This document shows, piece by piece, positions 1-11,727 of a stretch of DNA of 64,000 bases. Both the position numbers and the translations under genes were made by a program. Numbering within the stretch: the first letter of the stretch is position 1; every line of letters begins with the position of its first letter. This stretch comes from Castor canadensis. Taxonomy: Eukaryota; Chordata; Mammalia; Rodentia; Castoridae. The DNA is taken from positions 6,716,001 through 6,780,000 of the forward strand of contig NC_133400.1 in the NCBI RefSeq assembly GCF_047511655.1. Direction: 5' to 3'. Below the pieces are notes generated by a model. It was not told the DNA's origin. It worked only from the letters and a program-made list of their open reading frames with translations, and made no database searches.

Positions 1-482
1 GCTTTATTTTACAGCTTTATTTATTTACTTATAGCTTTATTTTATTTACTTTCTCCTGCTCGCCTCTTTTTTAAAGCTTGCTGTTGGTGTTACCTCTGCA
101 CAAAGCTAAGATGGAGGTACATTAAATTCCTCTGAGGACAGAGAAGCTGTAGCAATTAGCTTCTGTGCAACCTAAGAAGGCTTTGGAGAAGGGGTTGATA
201 TTTGAGGTGTTCTGGGAAGAGTGTAAGTCACTAAACAAGCATAGAAGAGATGTGGAGGAAACAGCACGTACACATGGCAAGCCGCTCAGTGGAAGGTAGC
301 TGGGGTGACTAGTTTATCCAGGTTTTGAAGTACTGATGAGAAGGAAGGCCTTGACATTCTGGACTTCTCCCAGACCCTTTCCACTAGCTTTTTCCACCAC
401 CAACTTCCACTTGCATTCCATTTTGCATGACTAAGGTCTTCAAGGTACGGTTTACCAGCCACCCTCTAAAAATAACCAGCTA

Positions 483-936
483 TGGACTTGGATCACATGA
501 CAAGGGGAGAGCACATACAGGAGATATAGGAATAGGTAGAAAACCCAAAACATGAAAGTGTTTGATGTCCCCACTCCAGAGGAACTAATACAGAAACCTT
601 AAAGCGACAGAGGTTATCATGAGAAGGGGATCAGGAACCAGTGTAAACATCAGTTAGAGATGAATCAACTTGGGTTGTAACACATTTGTACATGGAAGCA
701 ATGCTAGGAATCTCTCTGTATAGCTATCCTCAACTCAACTAGCAAAAACGCTTTGTCTTCCTTATTGGCTTGTGTCTTTTTTCCAACAAAGTTAGTAATA
801 AAGGCAGAACAGGACCTGCCTGGAACTGAGGGTGGGAGGAGAGGGTGGGGGAGGGGGGACAGGGTGGAGAAATGACCTAAACAATGTATGCACATGTGAA
901 TAAATGAATAAAAATAAATAAATTAATTAAATAAAT
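483..936 (+). mobile_element. 5'-truncated L1 (3' end only) with 15-bp target duplication
   Basis: The insert is bounded by AAAAATAACCAGCTA at 468-482 and again at 937-951, a perfect 15-bp target-site duplication. It contains a purine-rich G-rich tract (about 825-860), the string ATGTATGCACATGTGAATAA and an A-rich tail. The same 3'-end sequence occurs antisense at 31320-31744 and as a short tail at 57841-57925, defining one L1 family. The perfect duplication implies a young insertion. Confidence 0.85.
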
Positions 937-1020
937 AAAAATAACCAGCTAAGCATATGTGAGCAAATCTGTAGGGCTCACCTACATACAGTTTTTTAAA
1001 AGTCCAGAGAGCCCCGCTTG

Positions 1021-1227
1021 CTGGGTGCTGGTGGTAGCTCACACCTGGAATCCTAACTACTTAGGAGACTGAGATCAGGAGGATCACTGTTCAAGGCCAG
1101 TTGGGGTAAATAGCTCACAAGACCCCATCTCCAAAATAACCAGGGCAAAATGGACTAGAGGTGTGGCTCAAGTGGTAGAGTGCCTGCTTTGCAAGTGCGA
1201 AGTCCTGAGTTCAAACCCCATTCCCAC

Positions 1228-1230
<3 letters not shown>
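1021..1230 (+). repeat. B1-ID dimeric SINE
   Basis: The left half has the B1/7SL-like pattern (CTCACACCTGGAATCCTAAC, GATCAGGAGGATCACTG); the right half has the tRNA-derived ID-like pattern (GTGGCTCAAGTGGTAGAGTG, GAGTTCAAACCCC). It is followed by a GA microsatellite instead of a poly(A). Confidence 0.85.

Positions 1231-1258
<28 letters not shown>
1231..1258 (+). repeat. (GA)n microsatellite
   Basis: An uninterrupted AG dinucleotide run of about 14 copies directly at the SINE 3' end. Confidence 0.95.
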
Positions 1259-1261
<3 letters not shown>

Positions 1262-3550
1262 TTCCAATGACTGAGGTTGTTATTGTTATTCCTCAGAGAT
1301 GAACCCCAAGTGTTGAATGGAAGCTGTGAGGAAAGCACACGAGATGCCGCTCAGCCGGCATGCTTCCCAGGACTTGGTCTGCAGTGTGGGTCTTCAGGTG
1401 GGATCAGCAGCATGTGCAATAGAAAGATAATTAATTTGGCTTAAATAGGGCATTGAGTCCATAGCCAGAATCATGGAGCTATTCATTGCCCAGGCTCCAG
1501 TTATCCCAGTTCCAGCAGTATCCCCGTCCATGCTTGGGCTCCCCTAGAAACATTCCACCCCCAAGACAAGAATTCCGGTCCAACAAGTTGATTTGGGAAG
1601 TAAACCCAGGAAATATCAGCAGAGGGACAGGAAGTGACAAGACAGGCAATTAGCAATAACAAGAATAATGACATAACAAGCAGACATTATTACATTACAA
1701 ATAACACTTATAAGATGTTATTTATGAGACTATAAATAATGATAGCAAGAAGACACTGATAATACCTGGTCAAGCCTATTTCCATCGAGGACAACTGCAG
1801 CACAGTGTGGTGGGGACCTCTAGGACACTGTGTGACATGCCTTAGCATGATCTTGAGGGGGTCGGGATATCAGCCCACCACTTGTGGTCCCTCGAGGTTG
1901 AATTTCTCCTGAAGAACTGACTTCTGACCTTCCATCTTCCGCACATATGCAGAGGGAGTTAAAAAGTCCCAGGTGCTTGCTTTTAGAAGCCTTCCATGGT
2001 AAGGGTGGGGGCTAGGGCAGAGCACAGAGAATAACCAATACAGTCCTGGAGAGATAATTCTGCCGGGGCTAAAAGGTCCATGCAAGAAAATGTTCATCGC
2101 AGTGTTGACCAAAATAGCAAAGTCAACACAACAAAGAAAAATGGATGAGCAAACATCACCCAGCACACACAGAAACACGAGAATGTATGGATCATACCCA
2201 CTTCATGAAAAGAGGCTGGGCCACCACCGTGTCGAATGAAGCCCGTTAGTAATGGGGAGAAGGCTCACTGTTTAATGCTAGGCAGAAATGCAGGAAATAC
2301 CACATGAACTAATCAGGGGTGGGAACAGGTGTGTGAATGATCCACAAAAATGCAGTGTGCTAGGGGGATGGGAGAATTCATGAAATTCTTTTGCTTTGCT
2401 ATTACTTGTTCCTAAATCCTTGCCTATATCAGCTTCTAGGGGCCCAAGCTAAAATGGATAAAGTCCCCAGATCGGAATATCTGCCATAGGGAATATCTCT
2501 ATGGTTCTTTTCATGGGCCCAAATGCCCAATTTGCAGTCTTTCTGCTTTCACATTGCTGACCCCACATGGAGGCTCAAATGGCTGGATCAGATCGCTAGA
2601 AACATACGTACATAAGGCCAGCTATGTTCCGCTTACTTGTATCTTGAGCCTCATGGACACAGAGGTTAAGGGATATTGTGAACTGACATCACCAAGATGA
2701 ATCCCATGTCTGGGAGCCTGCAATTTATCAGAATGTAAAGAATTCAAAAATGGAATTTAGCCTGCAGATTTGCGTGTGTTATCAAATGTCTCCCAGCATG
2801 TTCCATTAGGGGACATAAATTAAGCCTTTACCCAAGAGATATATTATCACTGCTTATGGCCTTCCACATGGTTTTCCAATGGAAGTCATTAGAAGTTTGG
2901 CCTCTGGAGATAACAGAGCAGCTCTGCCCAGCCTGGCAACAGCCTGTGAGTCAGCAATGACACTGTGTTCTGCCGGATTGCGGGCCCTGCCCTATCTCTG
3001 TCTGGCACCCTCTGAGCAAAAAGGCTCAGAGGGTTTGTAGGAAGGGGGGAAGCCAAGGATCTGTCTCTGGACCTGGGAGCTGGGGTCAAGCAAACGTTCA
3101 TTGAATCTTATAAGCCAGTTATGGAACTGACAGGAACAAAGAGTTGTCCTTCCCCCAAGAAACTCCTGGAGTCAAATAGCTCAAATGTCCACTAACCAAA
3201 GATGCAGAAACAAAATGTGCTCTGTCCTTGTAACAGTCACAAAAAGGAATGGAGTGCTCTCACCACGACGCTGAAGATGCCATATTACAAATCGGGTGAG
3301 TCTATTTGCATGAGGTGTTCAGAATAGGCAAATCCATATAGACAGGGTTGCCAGGAGCCTGGGAAAACAAGACAAAATAAACGTCACAATGTCAGAGCAA
3401 GTTGACAAAATCAGATATTAAACAGTTGACTCCTCTGAAGTCTCTGGACACACAAGAAACTTTACTTGAGACCCCCCCCTTTTTTATATTCCAGGGTGCT
3501 ACTACACTGCATGGCTCCCTTCTTTAATTTCAAATTACTACCTTTTTATT

Positions 3551-3618
3551 TTTGTAGTGTTGGGAATCAAACCTAGGGTCTTGCATATGCTCTGCCATTG
3601 AGCTCCATCCTCAGCCCT
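3551..3618 (-). repeat. ID-like SINE fragment, antisense
   Basis: The reverse complement shows the tRNA-derived A/B-box style head and GGTTTGATTCCCAACAC end. Confidence 0.6.
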
Positions 3619-3713
3619 CAAGCTTCTAATGCAGACCATTTCACCCAGCTCAGGGTTTTGATTTAACAGTATAAACCATGGTATGTGAGTACTTTCTAAA
3701 GGAAAAGTTCTCA

Positions 3714-3808
3714 GGCTGGTGAAGTGGCTCAAGGGATAGAGCACCTGCTTAGCAAGTGTGACTTCCTGAGTTCAAATCCCAGTACCGCAAAAAAAAAAAG
3801 AAAAAAAA
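3714..3808 (+). repeat. ID-like SINE with A-rich tail
   Basis: GTGGCTCAAGGGATAGAGCA and GAGTTCAAATCCCAGTACC followed by poly(A). AGTTCTC occurs on both sides (before 3714 and after the tail), a likely short target duplication. Confidence 0.85.
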
Positions 3809-4029
3809 AGAGTTCTCTTTTCAAGAGGAACTCTGGTATACCAGTTAAAATAAATTTTCTCACCATTAAAGTAACAGGAATTTTGTCAAATTTAATTTGG
3901 GAAGTTAACATGAACAAGAGATGTTAGTCAGGCAGTCAAAGACCTAAGGTAGGGTTATGTTAGTTTTGTGGACTCCTTCCTTCAACATTTATTCAGTAAA
4001 CTTTTATTGAGTGTCCCTTTCCAGGCAGG

Positions 4030-4370
4030 AATGAGGATGCATGCTACAACATGGATGAACCCTGGAAACATGATCTGGTGAAAGAAACCAGGCAAAAACA
4101 GCCACGTGGTGTATTATTCCAGCTGTGAGTGAAGAAGAGGAGAATCCACAGAGAGTCATGAATGGTTGTTTTACGATGGAGAGCAATTTCTCAGTGGGCA
4201 GAAGGTTTTCTTTTAGGGTGATGAAATTGTTCTAAAATTATCGTGGTGATGGTCACACAGCCTTGTGAATATACAAAAGGCCACTGAATTGAGCATTTTA
4301 AATATGTGCATTGTATTGTATGCAAACCCTACGTCCATGAAGCTGTTATTTAAAAAAAATAAAGGAAATG
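4030..4370 (+). repeat. Old L1M-type 3' UTR
   Basis: GGATGAACCCTGGAAACATG, later GGTCACACAGCCTTGTGAAT, GCCACTGAATTG and a final GCTGTTATTTAAAAAAAATA follow the order of ancient mammalian L1 3' ends. A related fragment lies around 3160-3350. Confidence 0.55.
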
Positions 4371-5387
4371 CACAGAGGAGGGAGGCACATCACATGAAGA
4401 AAGTTCTACAAAGTCCCAAAGGAAGCAGCTTTTGAGCTGAGCCTTAAAGGATAAGAATGAGGTCAGGGAAGGGCTGGGGATAAAGATGTCCCTGACAAAG
4501 GGGACAGAAAGACAGAGATGTGAAGGAGGTTCTAGCGGCCTGTGTGAGCTTACCCTAGACACCTCACTGGGGGCAATGGGAGATTAAGAAAGAACAAAAG
4601 ACAGAAGACAAGCATGCAGAAAGCTGGGGTCAGGTGGGCTGGACACTCTGATGGAGACACACAACAGCAGTGACCACATCTAGCGAGTTTATTATATACA
4701 GCGGCAAACCAGGAAGTAGAGCAGCAGTGCAGGGGTCGGTGGATGGTGGGGCATGACGTTGTAGTTATCAGGAAACAGGAGGAACCTGTGAGTGCTATTC
4801 TGGATGTAAACATCTTAGGAAAAGCAGCTGTGCTGCATTTTGCCCTTACCCCTTCTGCAGCTGGGGCTGTGCCAACTCAGCCTGCAGATTATTCAACACA
4901 GTTGTGCTTTTGTCAAGTTCTCATAGGCTTCTCATACTCCACTCCCCACAGGAGGTCACAGCTATGAATTATGATAGGTAGGAAGAGCTATGACTTTGAG
5001 CCTGTGGGGGAATGAGAGGCCCATGAGATTTTTTTAAAAGAATTTATTATTTTTGAACAGGTAATAACATTCCCATGGAACAAAATAGAAAAACCCTAGC
5101 CCTTAATTCGGAAGTCTCTTATGCCCTTGTAAAATTACTGGAAGTACTGAATAAACATTTTTAGGTTTATTTTAGTAGATTATTATTTGTGCAGAAAAAG
5201 GCACTGAAACTAATAATAAATAAATACTGATGTGTGACAGGGTGGGGGATATCCCTAAATATAAAATGAAACTCCTATCTGGGAGAAAAATAATTTACTC
5301 TCAGAGTAAATTTTGTTGCTTTTAACATTAACAAGAATCTCAGAAACCCTTCCAAACCTGTACAGGAAGGCTTTGTTCATTTTTAAA

Positions 5388-5440
5388 CTGGGTGCGTGGG
5401 GAAAATAGCTCGGTGGTAGAGCATTTGCCCAAAATGGTTT
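5388..5440 (+). repeat. ID-like SINE fragment
   Basis: GCTCGGTGGTAGAGCATTTG matches the tRNA-like head of the ID family; the rest has decayed. Confidence 0.45.
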
Positions 5441-6465
5441 GCGGTGTGCGGGATGCTTCTTAACCAGTTTCCTATCAATCTGTGTTAGGTTTCCTCCAGT
5501 TTCTCTTTTTACAAGATTTTGCATTGCGTATCCTTAAACATATGACGTGTGACACATGTATGAATTGATCCATGATTAAAATTTCTAGTAGTGGAAGGGC
5601 TACATTATAGAGTCTGTGCTTTTCAAGTTTTGGTAGCTATTGACACACTACGCACAATCATACTAATTTATACTCTGAGGTGCAAGGAGGGAGAGAGGCA
5701 GTTCCTTCACACTTGGAGAGATTGGATAGCTTGCTAGGGGCCAGACTATACAAAGCAGTATACAAAGCTAAGAAGTTTGAATTTGATCCATTGACCCCGG
5801 AAAGTCCCTGGAGGGTCTGGGTAGTGAATGAAGATGGGCAGGCCTGAGTTTTGAATGCAAGTTTGTTTTCATGGCAGCATCAAATAAATTTTGTAGAGCA
5901 TTTTTATTCTCCAGCAGACACAAGTGATAACATCATGAATCAGAGTGGGGCCCGAATGTCTCTTAGGATTTTGGCCTCACCAGGGAGAGGATGGCTATCA
6001 TCTGGGTACAGCTGCCTATCTACACAGGAAGACAGCACGGGAGCTCCACTCTGTCTTTACCATCCCCTAACTTTAAATATCCTGCTAGTCTTATCACACA
6101 TCCCACATGCTCACGGTGTCTCCTGAAACGTGTGGCCCTGAGGTAAGGGCATAAATCAGTGAGAAGGAATGGTTACTGAACACTAATGGTGGACCAAATG
6201 ACAAGCAGACGGGTGAGCCGACATGTTACCTTTCTCTAGAAAACCTTTGGGAATTACTTGGCTTTGGACCAGGCGTTGAACAAAGAGCCAGGTGAAGCAA
6301 AAATGCAGACACATTCACCCTGAATCTTTTGTTTCTTAGACAAAAGGGAGCTGCTGTTGTGTGCTACAAAGAGAGAAGGGAAGATGGATGGTGGTGATTG
6401 TGTAGGCAACAGAATATGAAAGACCCGAGAGGGAGTGCCATCATAGCCCCAGCAGTGGTTCGAAG

Positions 6466-6766
6466 ATGAACACAGTAGGCTTGGTACTCTTGGGGCTCTC
6501 TCTGAGATTTGGGGCCACCACTGCTAAGCCAGAAGAGGACGGTTTTTGCTCTAAGAACCAGGTGGCCTTCAGAGATGCTTGCTATGAATTTGTGCCACTT
6601 GGACGTCCCTTCCATGGGGCTCAGAGCTGGTGTGAAGGGCAAGGAGGCCATTTGGTCTTCATCCATGATGAAGACACCCAGCAGTTTCTGCAAAGGCACA
6701 TCCCTCAGGACAGGGAATGGTGGATTGGACTCACAGGGACCTCGGCACCCAATGGGACCTCAGGAG
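6466..6766 (+). CDS. PKD1L2: PKD1L2 exon 1: start codon, signal peptide, first half of C-type lectin domain
   Basis: The ATG is preceded by an in-frame TAG at 6403-6405 with no other in-frame ATG between, and has A at -3, so the start is well supported. Residues 1 to about 20 form a hydrophobic signal peptide ([20 protein letters not shown]). The rest is the N-terminal half of a C-type lectin fold, with paired cysteines and the hallmark WIGL motif near residues 87-90. The exon ends after codon 100 plus one base at a GTAGGT donor (phase 1). This domain would bind carbohydrate or another ligand outside the cell. The exon is intact. Confidence 0.95.
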
Positions 6767-7274
6767 GTAGGTGCTGCGTAGCTGTGTTTTACAGGAAGCT
6801 TGTGATACACCTTCTCACCCAGAGCAAATTAACGTGTCCTAATGCTCATGGTAAGGCTACCTTCTCTCTGGTTGTTTTTGTGGATCAAATAAAATGACTC
6901 ATACACCATACATAGCATGGAAGATAGTCTAGAAACATCCATTTGCGTGCAATTTGTATGCTTGCGTGGCAGGGAGGAGGACTGGGGTTTGAGTCCAGAG
7001 CTTTGGACATGCAAGGCAAGTGCTCTCCCACTGAACAACATCCCCGCCCTGCAGGCACCTAACAAAACTAGCTCTGATGTCTTTGATTCTTGCTAGAATT
7101 GTACCAGGCACTCTCCTGAGTGCTTCATGGTCATTGTCATGTTGATCCTTACATTAACCAGTGAGAAAATTATTATTGTTGTTCTCATGACAAAACAGCC
7201 TCAGAATATAATGGCCTAACTATTTTCAAAGCATGCCCTTATGTCTTTTTCCAGTTGTTATGAGATTGAAGCAG

Positions 7275-7450
7275 AAACCAAGAGCAGCAGTGTATGCTTG
7301 TAATCCTAGCTACTCAGGAGGCAAAGGCAGGAGGAGGGCAAGATCAGGGGCAGCCCAGGCAAGGTAGTGAAATCCTATCTCAGAAACAACATACAAAGAA
7401 AGGGCTAGGGGCATAGCCTAACCTGAGGTCCTGGGTTCTTCCCCAGTATA
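7275..7450 (+). repeat. B1-ID dimeric SINE, diverged
   Basis: TGCTTGTAATCCTAGCTACT and GTGAAATCCTATCTCAG mark the B1 half; the shortened ID half follows and ends GGTCCTGGGTTCTTCCCC, leading into the GGAA repeat. Confidence 0.65.
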
Positions 7451-7536
7451 GGAAAGGAAGGAAGGAAGGAAGGAAGGAAGGAAGGAAGGAAGGAAGGAAG
7501 GAAGGAAGGAAGGAAGGATGGAAGGAAGGAAGGAAA
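7451..7536 (+). repeat. (GGAA)n microsatellite in intron 1
   Basis: About 20 nearly uninterrupted GGAA units, a single GGAT variant, directly after a SINE tail, from which it probably expanded. Confidence 0.95.
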
Positions 7537-8537
7537 GTGTTTAGCATAGTTCCACTCACATTTCATGGTGTCATTTGATGAGACCTGAAAATTCTCCCTT
7601 CCCCTTCCCTCTGGGAGGACCCCTTCCTCTACCCCAGCGGCCAGATGAGCCCTTCTCTGTGCACCAGTGGGAACCTGTCCACTACCCTTTACAAGAGCAC
7701 TTAAAGCATGGCTGAGATTTTTCAGGTGTCTAGACTATGAGCCCAAGAGAAGGAAGCACTTCCAAAATGGGATCCTCATACTCCCTCACAAGGCAGGCAT
7801 GGCTACTCTTGTTTACTGACCAAGGGAAATGAGGAGAGGAATTGACTTGCTCCAGATGACCCAGTTGAGCACGGGCAGTGTAGTCTACAGCCTGTCAGAC
7901 AGCAACTCCTAAGCCTAACTTCTGATGTGTACCACTGGTGGCCAGGGGCTCCCTTTGCTCCTGTATAAACTACTGGGTTTTAGAAATGAGTAACTTGGTC
8001 CAAGCTGAGCACCCACAGAAATGTACCAGTTGGATGGAAATGTCTTAATAAACAAACACTTGGGGAAGCTCATTTAGGGAAACTCACAGCCAAAGGGGGT
8101 TCAAATCCTTAAGATGCCTGTTCAAGCAACGTCTCTTGAATGGTCTCCTGACTTATGGCAATTGTGACTTTGTGTGCATGGAGCGTCCAGAGTCGTGTTT
8201 ATTAAAGTCTCCCAGGGGAGACTTTTACAGAAAATGATGTAGCTCTACTTGGCTAATTTGTAGCAATCTGCAAGACTTAATGTGATTTAAGAATCCAGGG
8301 CCAGAACCCTGTGAGCAACACAACAGCACTGACTTACATAGATTTCAGGCACTCCAAAATGCTGATATGTGGGTAAGGCTCAGCCTGGAATGATTTACAA
8401 GAAACTAATTTATGGGAGTAGCACAGAGCTTGGGAGAGGGAACATGTTTCCATTTGCACCCTTTCAGAGCACTTGAAATTTTAAAAATTTCGGCATGACT
8501 TCTCTTTTTTAAATTTAATAATCCTCTTCTTTGAGTC

Positions 8538-8735
8538 TTTTTTCTAGTACTGAGGATTGAACTGAAGGCTTGCACGTGTCAGGCAAGCACGATACCACTT
8601 GAGAGATGGTCCTAGACTTGCCTTTGAGACAGGGTCTCACTATCTTTGCCCAGGCTGATCTTGAACTTGAGATCCTCCTGCCTCCACCTCCTGAGTGGTT
8701 GGGATTACTTACAGGTGTGTGCTACTGCACCTGGG
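8538..8735 (-). repeat. B1-ID dimeric SINE, antisense
   Basis: Reads as the reverse complement of the ID half (GGATTGAACTGAAGGC...CCACTTGAG) followed by the B1 half (GAGACAGGGTCTCACTATC, GATCCTCCTGCCTCC). Confidence 0.75.
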
Positions 8736-8808
8736 TTTTGAGTCTTAATAGTAACTTTCTATGTCTGTGTTTTCTAGCTCACTAGTACCTTCAAAATGCT
8801 TCTCTATT

Positions 8809-8850
8809 ACACACACAACACACACACACACACCACACACCCACACACAA
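8809..8850 (+). repeat. (CA)n microsatellite, imperfect
   Basis: A CA run with several CC/AACA interruptions. Confidence 0.9.
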
Positions 8851-9195
8851 TCTCTTCTCCTCAAAATCTGCAGCAGTATTTTTGAGTCTTAGAGATATCC
8901 TGAAGCAGGGCGAATGGATTCATCTGAACCCAGCCCTGCCCAGACACATGTGACCAGGGGATGGAGCACCTGTTATGGCTTTCCAATCTGGAGACCCAGA
9001 TTTTATGTCTGAGTGTTCAAAGCTAAGGGGGAGGAAGGCCCCTTCACTTGTGTGGAGAAAGGAGGTCTTTTCCCAGCCGCAATGATTGATCACCTATGGC
9101 ATACCAGGAGTTGAGCTGGGTTGAGGTAAACCCTCCACATGAAGGAGGCTAAGAAGGGATTTCTGTCAAGTCCTGGCGATCCTATTCCCATCCAG

Positions 9196-9360
9196 GGCCT
9201 GGGATATGGCTGGACACCTCAAACGTGAGCTACAGCAACTGGCGGAGAGGCCAGGCCACGCCTGCCCCCCATACCTGTGGCTACATCGAGAGAGGCCCTT
9301 CTTCTGAGTGGGCAGCCTCGGAGGATTGCATACAGGCCTTTGCCTCCATCTGCGAGTTTG
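9196..9360 (+). CDS. PKD1L2: PKD1L2 exon 2: second half of C-type lectin domain
   Basis: The acceptor CCAG precedes GGCCTGGGATATGG; the phase-1 junction gives G-P-G-I-W-L-D. It contains NVSYSNW, and cysteines in CGYI, EDC and SICEF complete the lectin disulphides. It ends phase 1 at GTAAGC. The next intron is only 420 bp and strikingly pyrimidine-rich. The exon is intact. Confidence 0.93.
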
Positions 9361-9780
9361 GTAAGCTGGCTCCTCCTTTGGCTTCCATCTCTCTGACCTC
9401 TTTCTCTCTCCTTCCTTTTCTGACTCAGGTTTCTCTTGATCTTTCTTTCCTTCCCCTTTCCCCTTAACGCTCTCTAGTTCTTTGCCTCTGCCTCTGCCCT
9501 GTGCCTCTTTGTGGGTCTCACTGTCTCCCTCCGCCTTTGTCTACCTTGGTCCCAGTGTCTCCTTCTTTCCCTGTTTAAGTGCCTGTCTGTCTTTTTCCTA
9601 CTTCACTTGTTTTTCTGGAACTTTCTTTTTGACTCTGGTTCTCCCCCACCCTCTGCCCCAACTTCTGCCCTGTGAAGCTCTGTATCTCTGCCTTGATTCC
9701 TGTCTCTAGCTCCCAGGTTTCTCCTTCCACCTACCATCCCACTGTGTGCCCCCTAAGGTGTCACCTTCCCTTTCCTGCAG
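9361..9780. other. Short pyrimidine-rich intron 2
   Basis: The whole 420-bp intron between exons 2 and 3 is dominated by C and T (runs such as CTCTTTCTCTCTCCTTCC), not just the last 30 nt before the acceptor. No repeat family was recognised. Confidence 0.7.
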
Positions 9781-9949
9781 GAGTGGGCCAGAGCTTGGCC
9801 TGTGAAGGCCTCAATGCCACCATGCACTGAGGATGTCCAGGATGCCTTCTACGGGCGACAGACCCCCCATTATTGCACCCAGGGCACCTGGCATCCCTCA
9901 GACCTGGAGGAGGAATGCAGCTGGGTCAGTGTCAAGGATGAAGTGGCAG
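9781..9949 (+). CDS. PKD1L2: PKD1L2 exon 3: SUEL lectin domain, N-terminal half, frameshifted
   Basis: This exon encodes the start of the SUEL/rhamnose-galactose-binding lectin domain. The normal frame gives SLACEGLNATMH and then TGA at 9828-9830. The conserved continuation VQDAFYGRQTPHYC lies in the +1 frame from about 9832 and runs to the donor GTAGGT with the phase exon 4 needs. Compared with the SUEL domains of latrophilins, about six residues between the second Cys and the YGR motif are missing, so a deletion of about 17 nt (net 2 mod 3) is inferred. The exon length, 169, is not a multiple of 3 although its neighbours require that. Skipping it would restore frame. Confidence 0.9.
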
Positions 9950-10299
9950 GTAGGTCCCCAGGGCTCCCAGGCCTGGCTGGAGCAGAGGGCAGTTGCTACT
10001 TTTCTGTGCCCAGAAAAGGGTTCTGGAAGGTTCGAATGCTGTTCAGAGATGACTCAGGCCTTCAAAGTGTGGAAAAACTGGCCAGTTTCTACCCACAGTG
10101 CTGAGCAGGACAGCTCACATCAAACCCAACCCTCCTTAACCTAATTTTTAAATTTTTGAAACATTTCAAATATATAGAGAATAAAAAATATTGTGAAGAA
10201 CTCCTAGAGAGCTATTAGCTGTCTTTGTTAGATCTTAACATCAAGCCACACTGGCTTTAGATTCCCTCAAAAAACCAAACCCATTTCAAGACCACTGTG

Positions 10300-10640
10300 T
10301 AGACCTCCCTGGTCCTGGTTCTGTCATGAATTCAGGGTTGATTAACACATGTACGATTCTCTATTCTCCCTTTTATTTATGTGTCCCAAACATTGTACTG
10401 TTTATAGGAATGGCGCCATCTTGGATGTGTCATTCTGCAATGCTGTTTTTTCCGAGACGTATGGTCCATCTTGATCTATGTTGCTCTAGTCCATTCGGTA
10501 CATTTATTGTCCATTTGTACCATAATTTTCTCTCCTGCTGAGAGATGAATGGGTGATTTCTCAACTTTTGAATCGTGAATAATGCTGGGCGGATATTCCT
10601 GGTGGTGTCTCTTGTTCCTGTGGGAGAGTTTCTCTAGGGC
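10300..10640 (-). repeat. Probable old L1M 3' UTR, antisense
   Basis: Phrases such as GTGAATAATGCTGGGCGGATATTC with the preceding T-rich text resemble the antisense 3' region of ancient L1. The family call is tentative. Confidence 0.4.
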
Positions 10641-11727
10641 TTTGCTTTTTAAATCAGATGAAATTTCCTTTGCTCAGCAACAAAGATTGTATTGCAGGAA
10701 CTTTAGGGGCTCCCCACACCCTCCTGGGATGTGTGCAGTCCTCAGAGACTTCCATCAGCCAGGACACAGGAAGTTTTCTGCTGTGGTGATCACTGTCCAG
10801 CCCACAGGGACCTGGGAAGGCAGGTGGTCTAGCAATGTGTGCTCAGACGGGGAGCCCAGTGTACCCACACATGACCTAGGCATTTCCCCTGTGAGGTTCT
10901 GCCTCCATCCTAAGACCCTGTGAAGACTCAGGGAGTGATTTCCAGTCCTCTCTGAGCCTCTTCTTCCTGGGGGGAGCATGGCTCAGCCTCTTAGAACTGC
11001 CCCCTTGCTCCTCTTGCCACCATGTGTCCACCATGTTCCCTTGCTCCCTTCAGAGCAGGCGTGGAGAAAGGAAATGCTGAAATCAGCTCAGTGGCTCTCA
11101 GCAGCTCTCCTTGGTGTCCAGCAATCCTGAGCTGTGGCCTCCAAGGAGGAAGGGCCTTGGCTGGGCAGGTGATTGATGGAGGAGCCTCAGCACCAAGACC
11201 TGCCGGGGCTGGGCAGCCTGTTTCCTCAAAGGCTCAGCTGTAAGTCTTGGAAACTGGCAGCCACTTCCAGAGAGCATGTTAGAGGTGATCCTTGCACCCT
11301 GTTGGGAAGGGTCAGTGGAGAAGACCTGGGAGGACCCTGGGATCCATCTATATACAAGGGCCCTGATTACGGATTCATTCAGTTGGCCAATAAACATTTA
11401 TTGAGCACTGATACCGTGCTATGTCCTATCCTGGCCTCTGTGGATATAGGGTGAATCAAACACACTTTGTTTTTCAAAGAGTTCAAAGTCCAGTGGGAGA
11501 CAGATGTGTCTGTGCAGGCAGTTACTTAACAGCATAATAAATGCTACAGTAGAAGGGAGCAAAAGGTGCTATGGATTTACTCGTGCAAAAACTACCTTGT
11601 GTGCTGCATGCAGGGTACAGTTCTATGTGGTGGAGACAGGTTAGTGAACAATACATTTATTAAATGTCCCACTCCTTTGGAGATGATAGCCTAGTGCTAT
11701 GGAATCATATAGGAGTACCTAACTAGG

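Larger units (their letters stand above)
1..6465. other. Upstream flank of PKD1L2: no gene recognised
   Basis: Apart from the repeats listed separately, no coding exon, RNA gene or CpG island is evident here. Short open frames lack domain signatures and splice logic. There is no clear TATA box near the first coding exon, and the true transcription start cannot be placed. In other mammals BCO1 lies upstream, divergent; no BCO1 exon was recognised. Confidence 0.6.

Noticed and set aside
3714..3790. Possible tRNA gene
   Set aside because: tRNA-like boxes belong to the ID SINE; no cloverleaf acceptor stem and a poly(A) tail. The same holds for the other ID copies.
1..6465. Search for BCO1, the usual upstream neighbour
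   Set aside because: No exon-like peptide or splice pair recognised on either strand.
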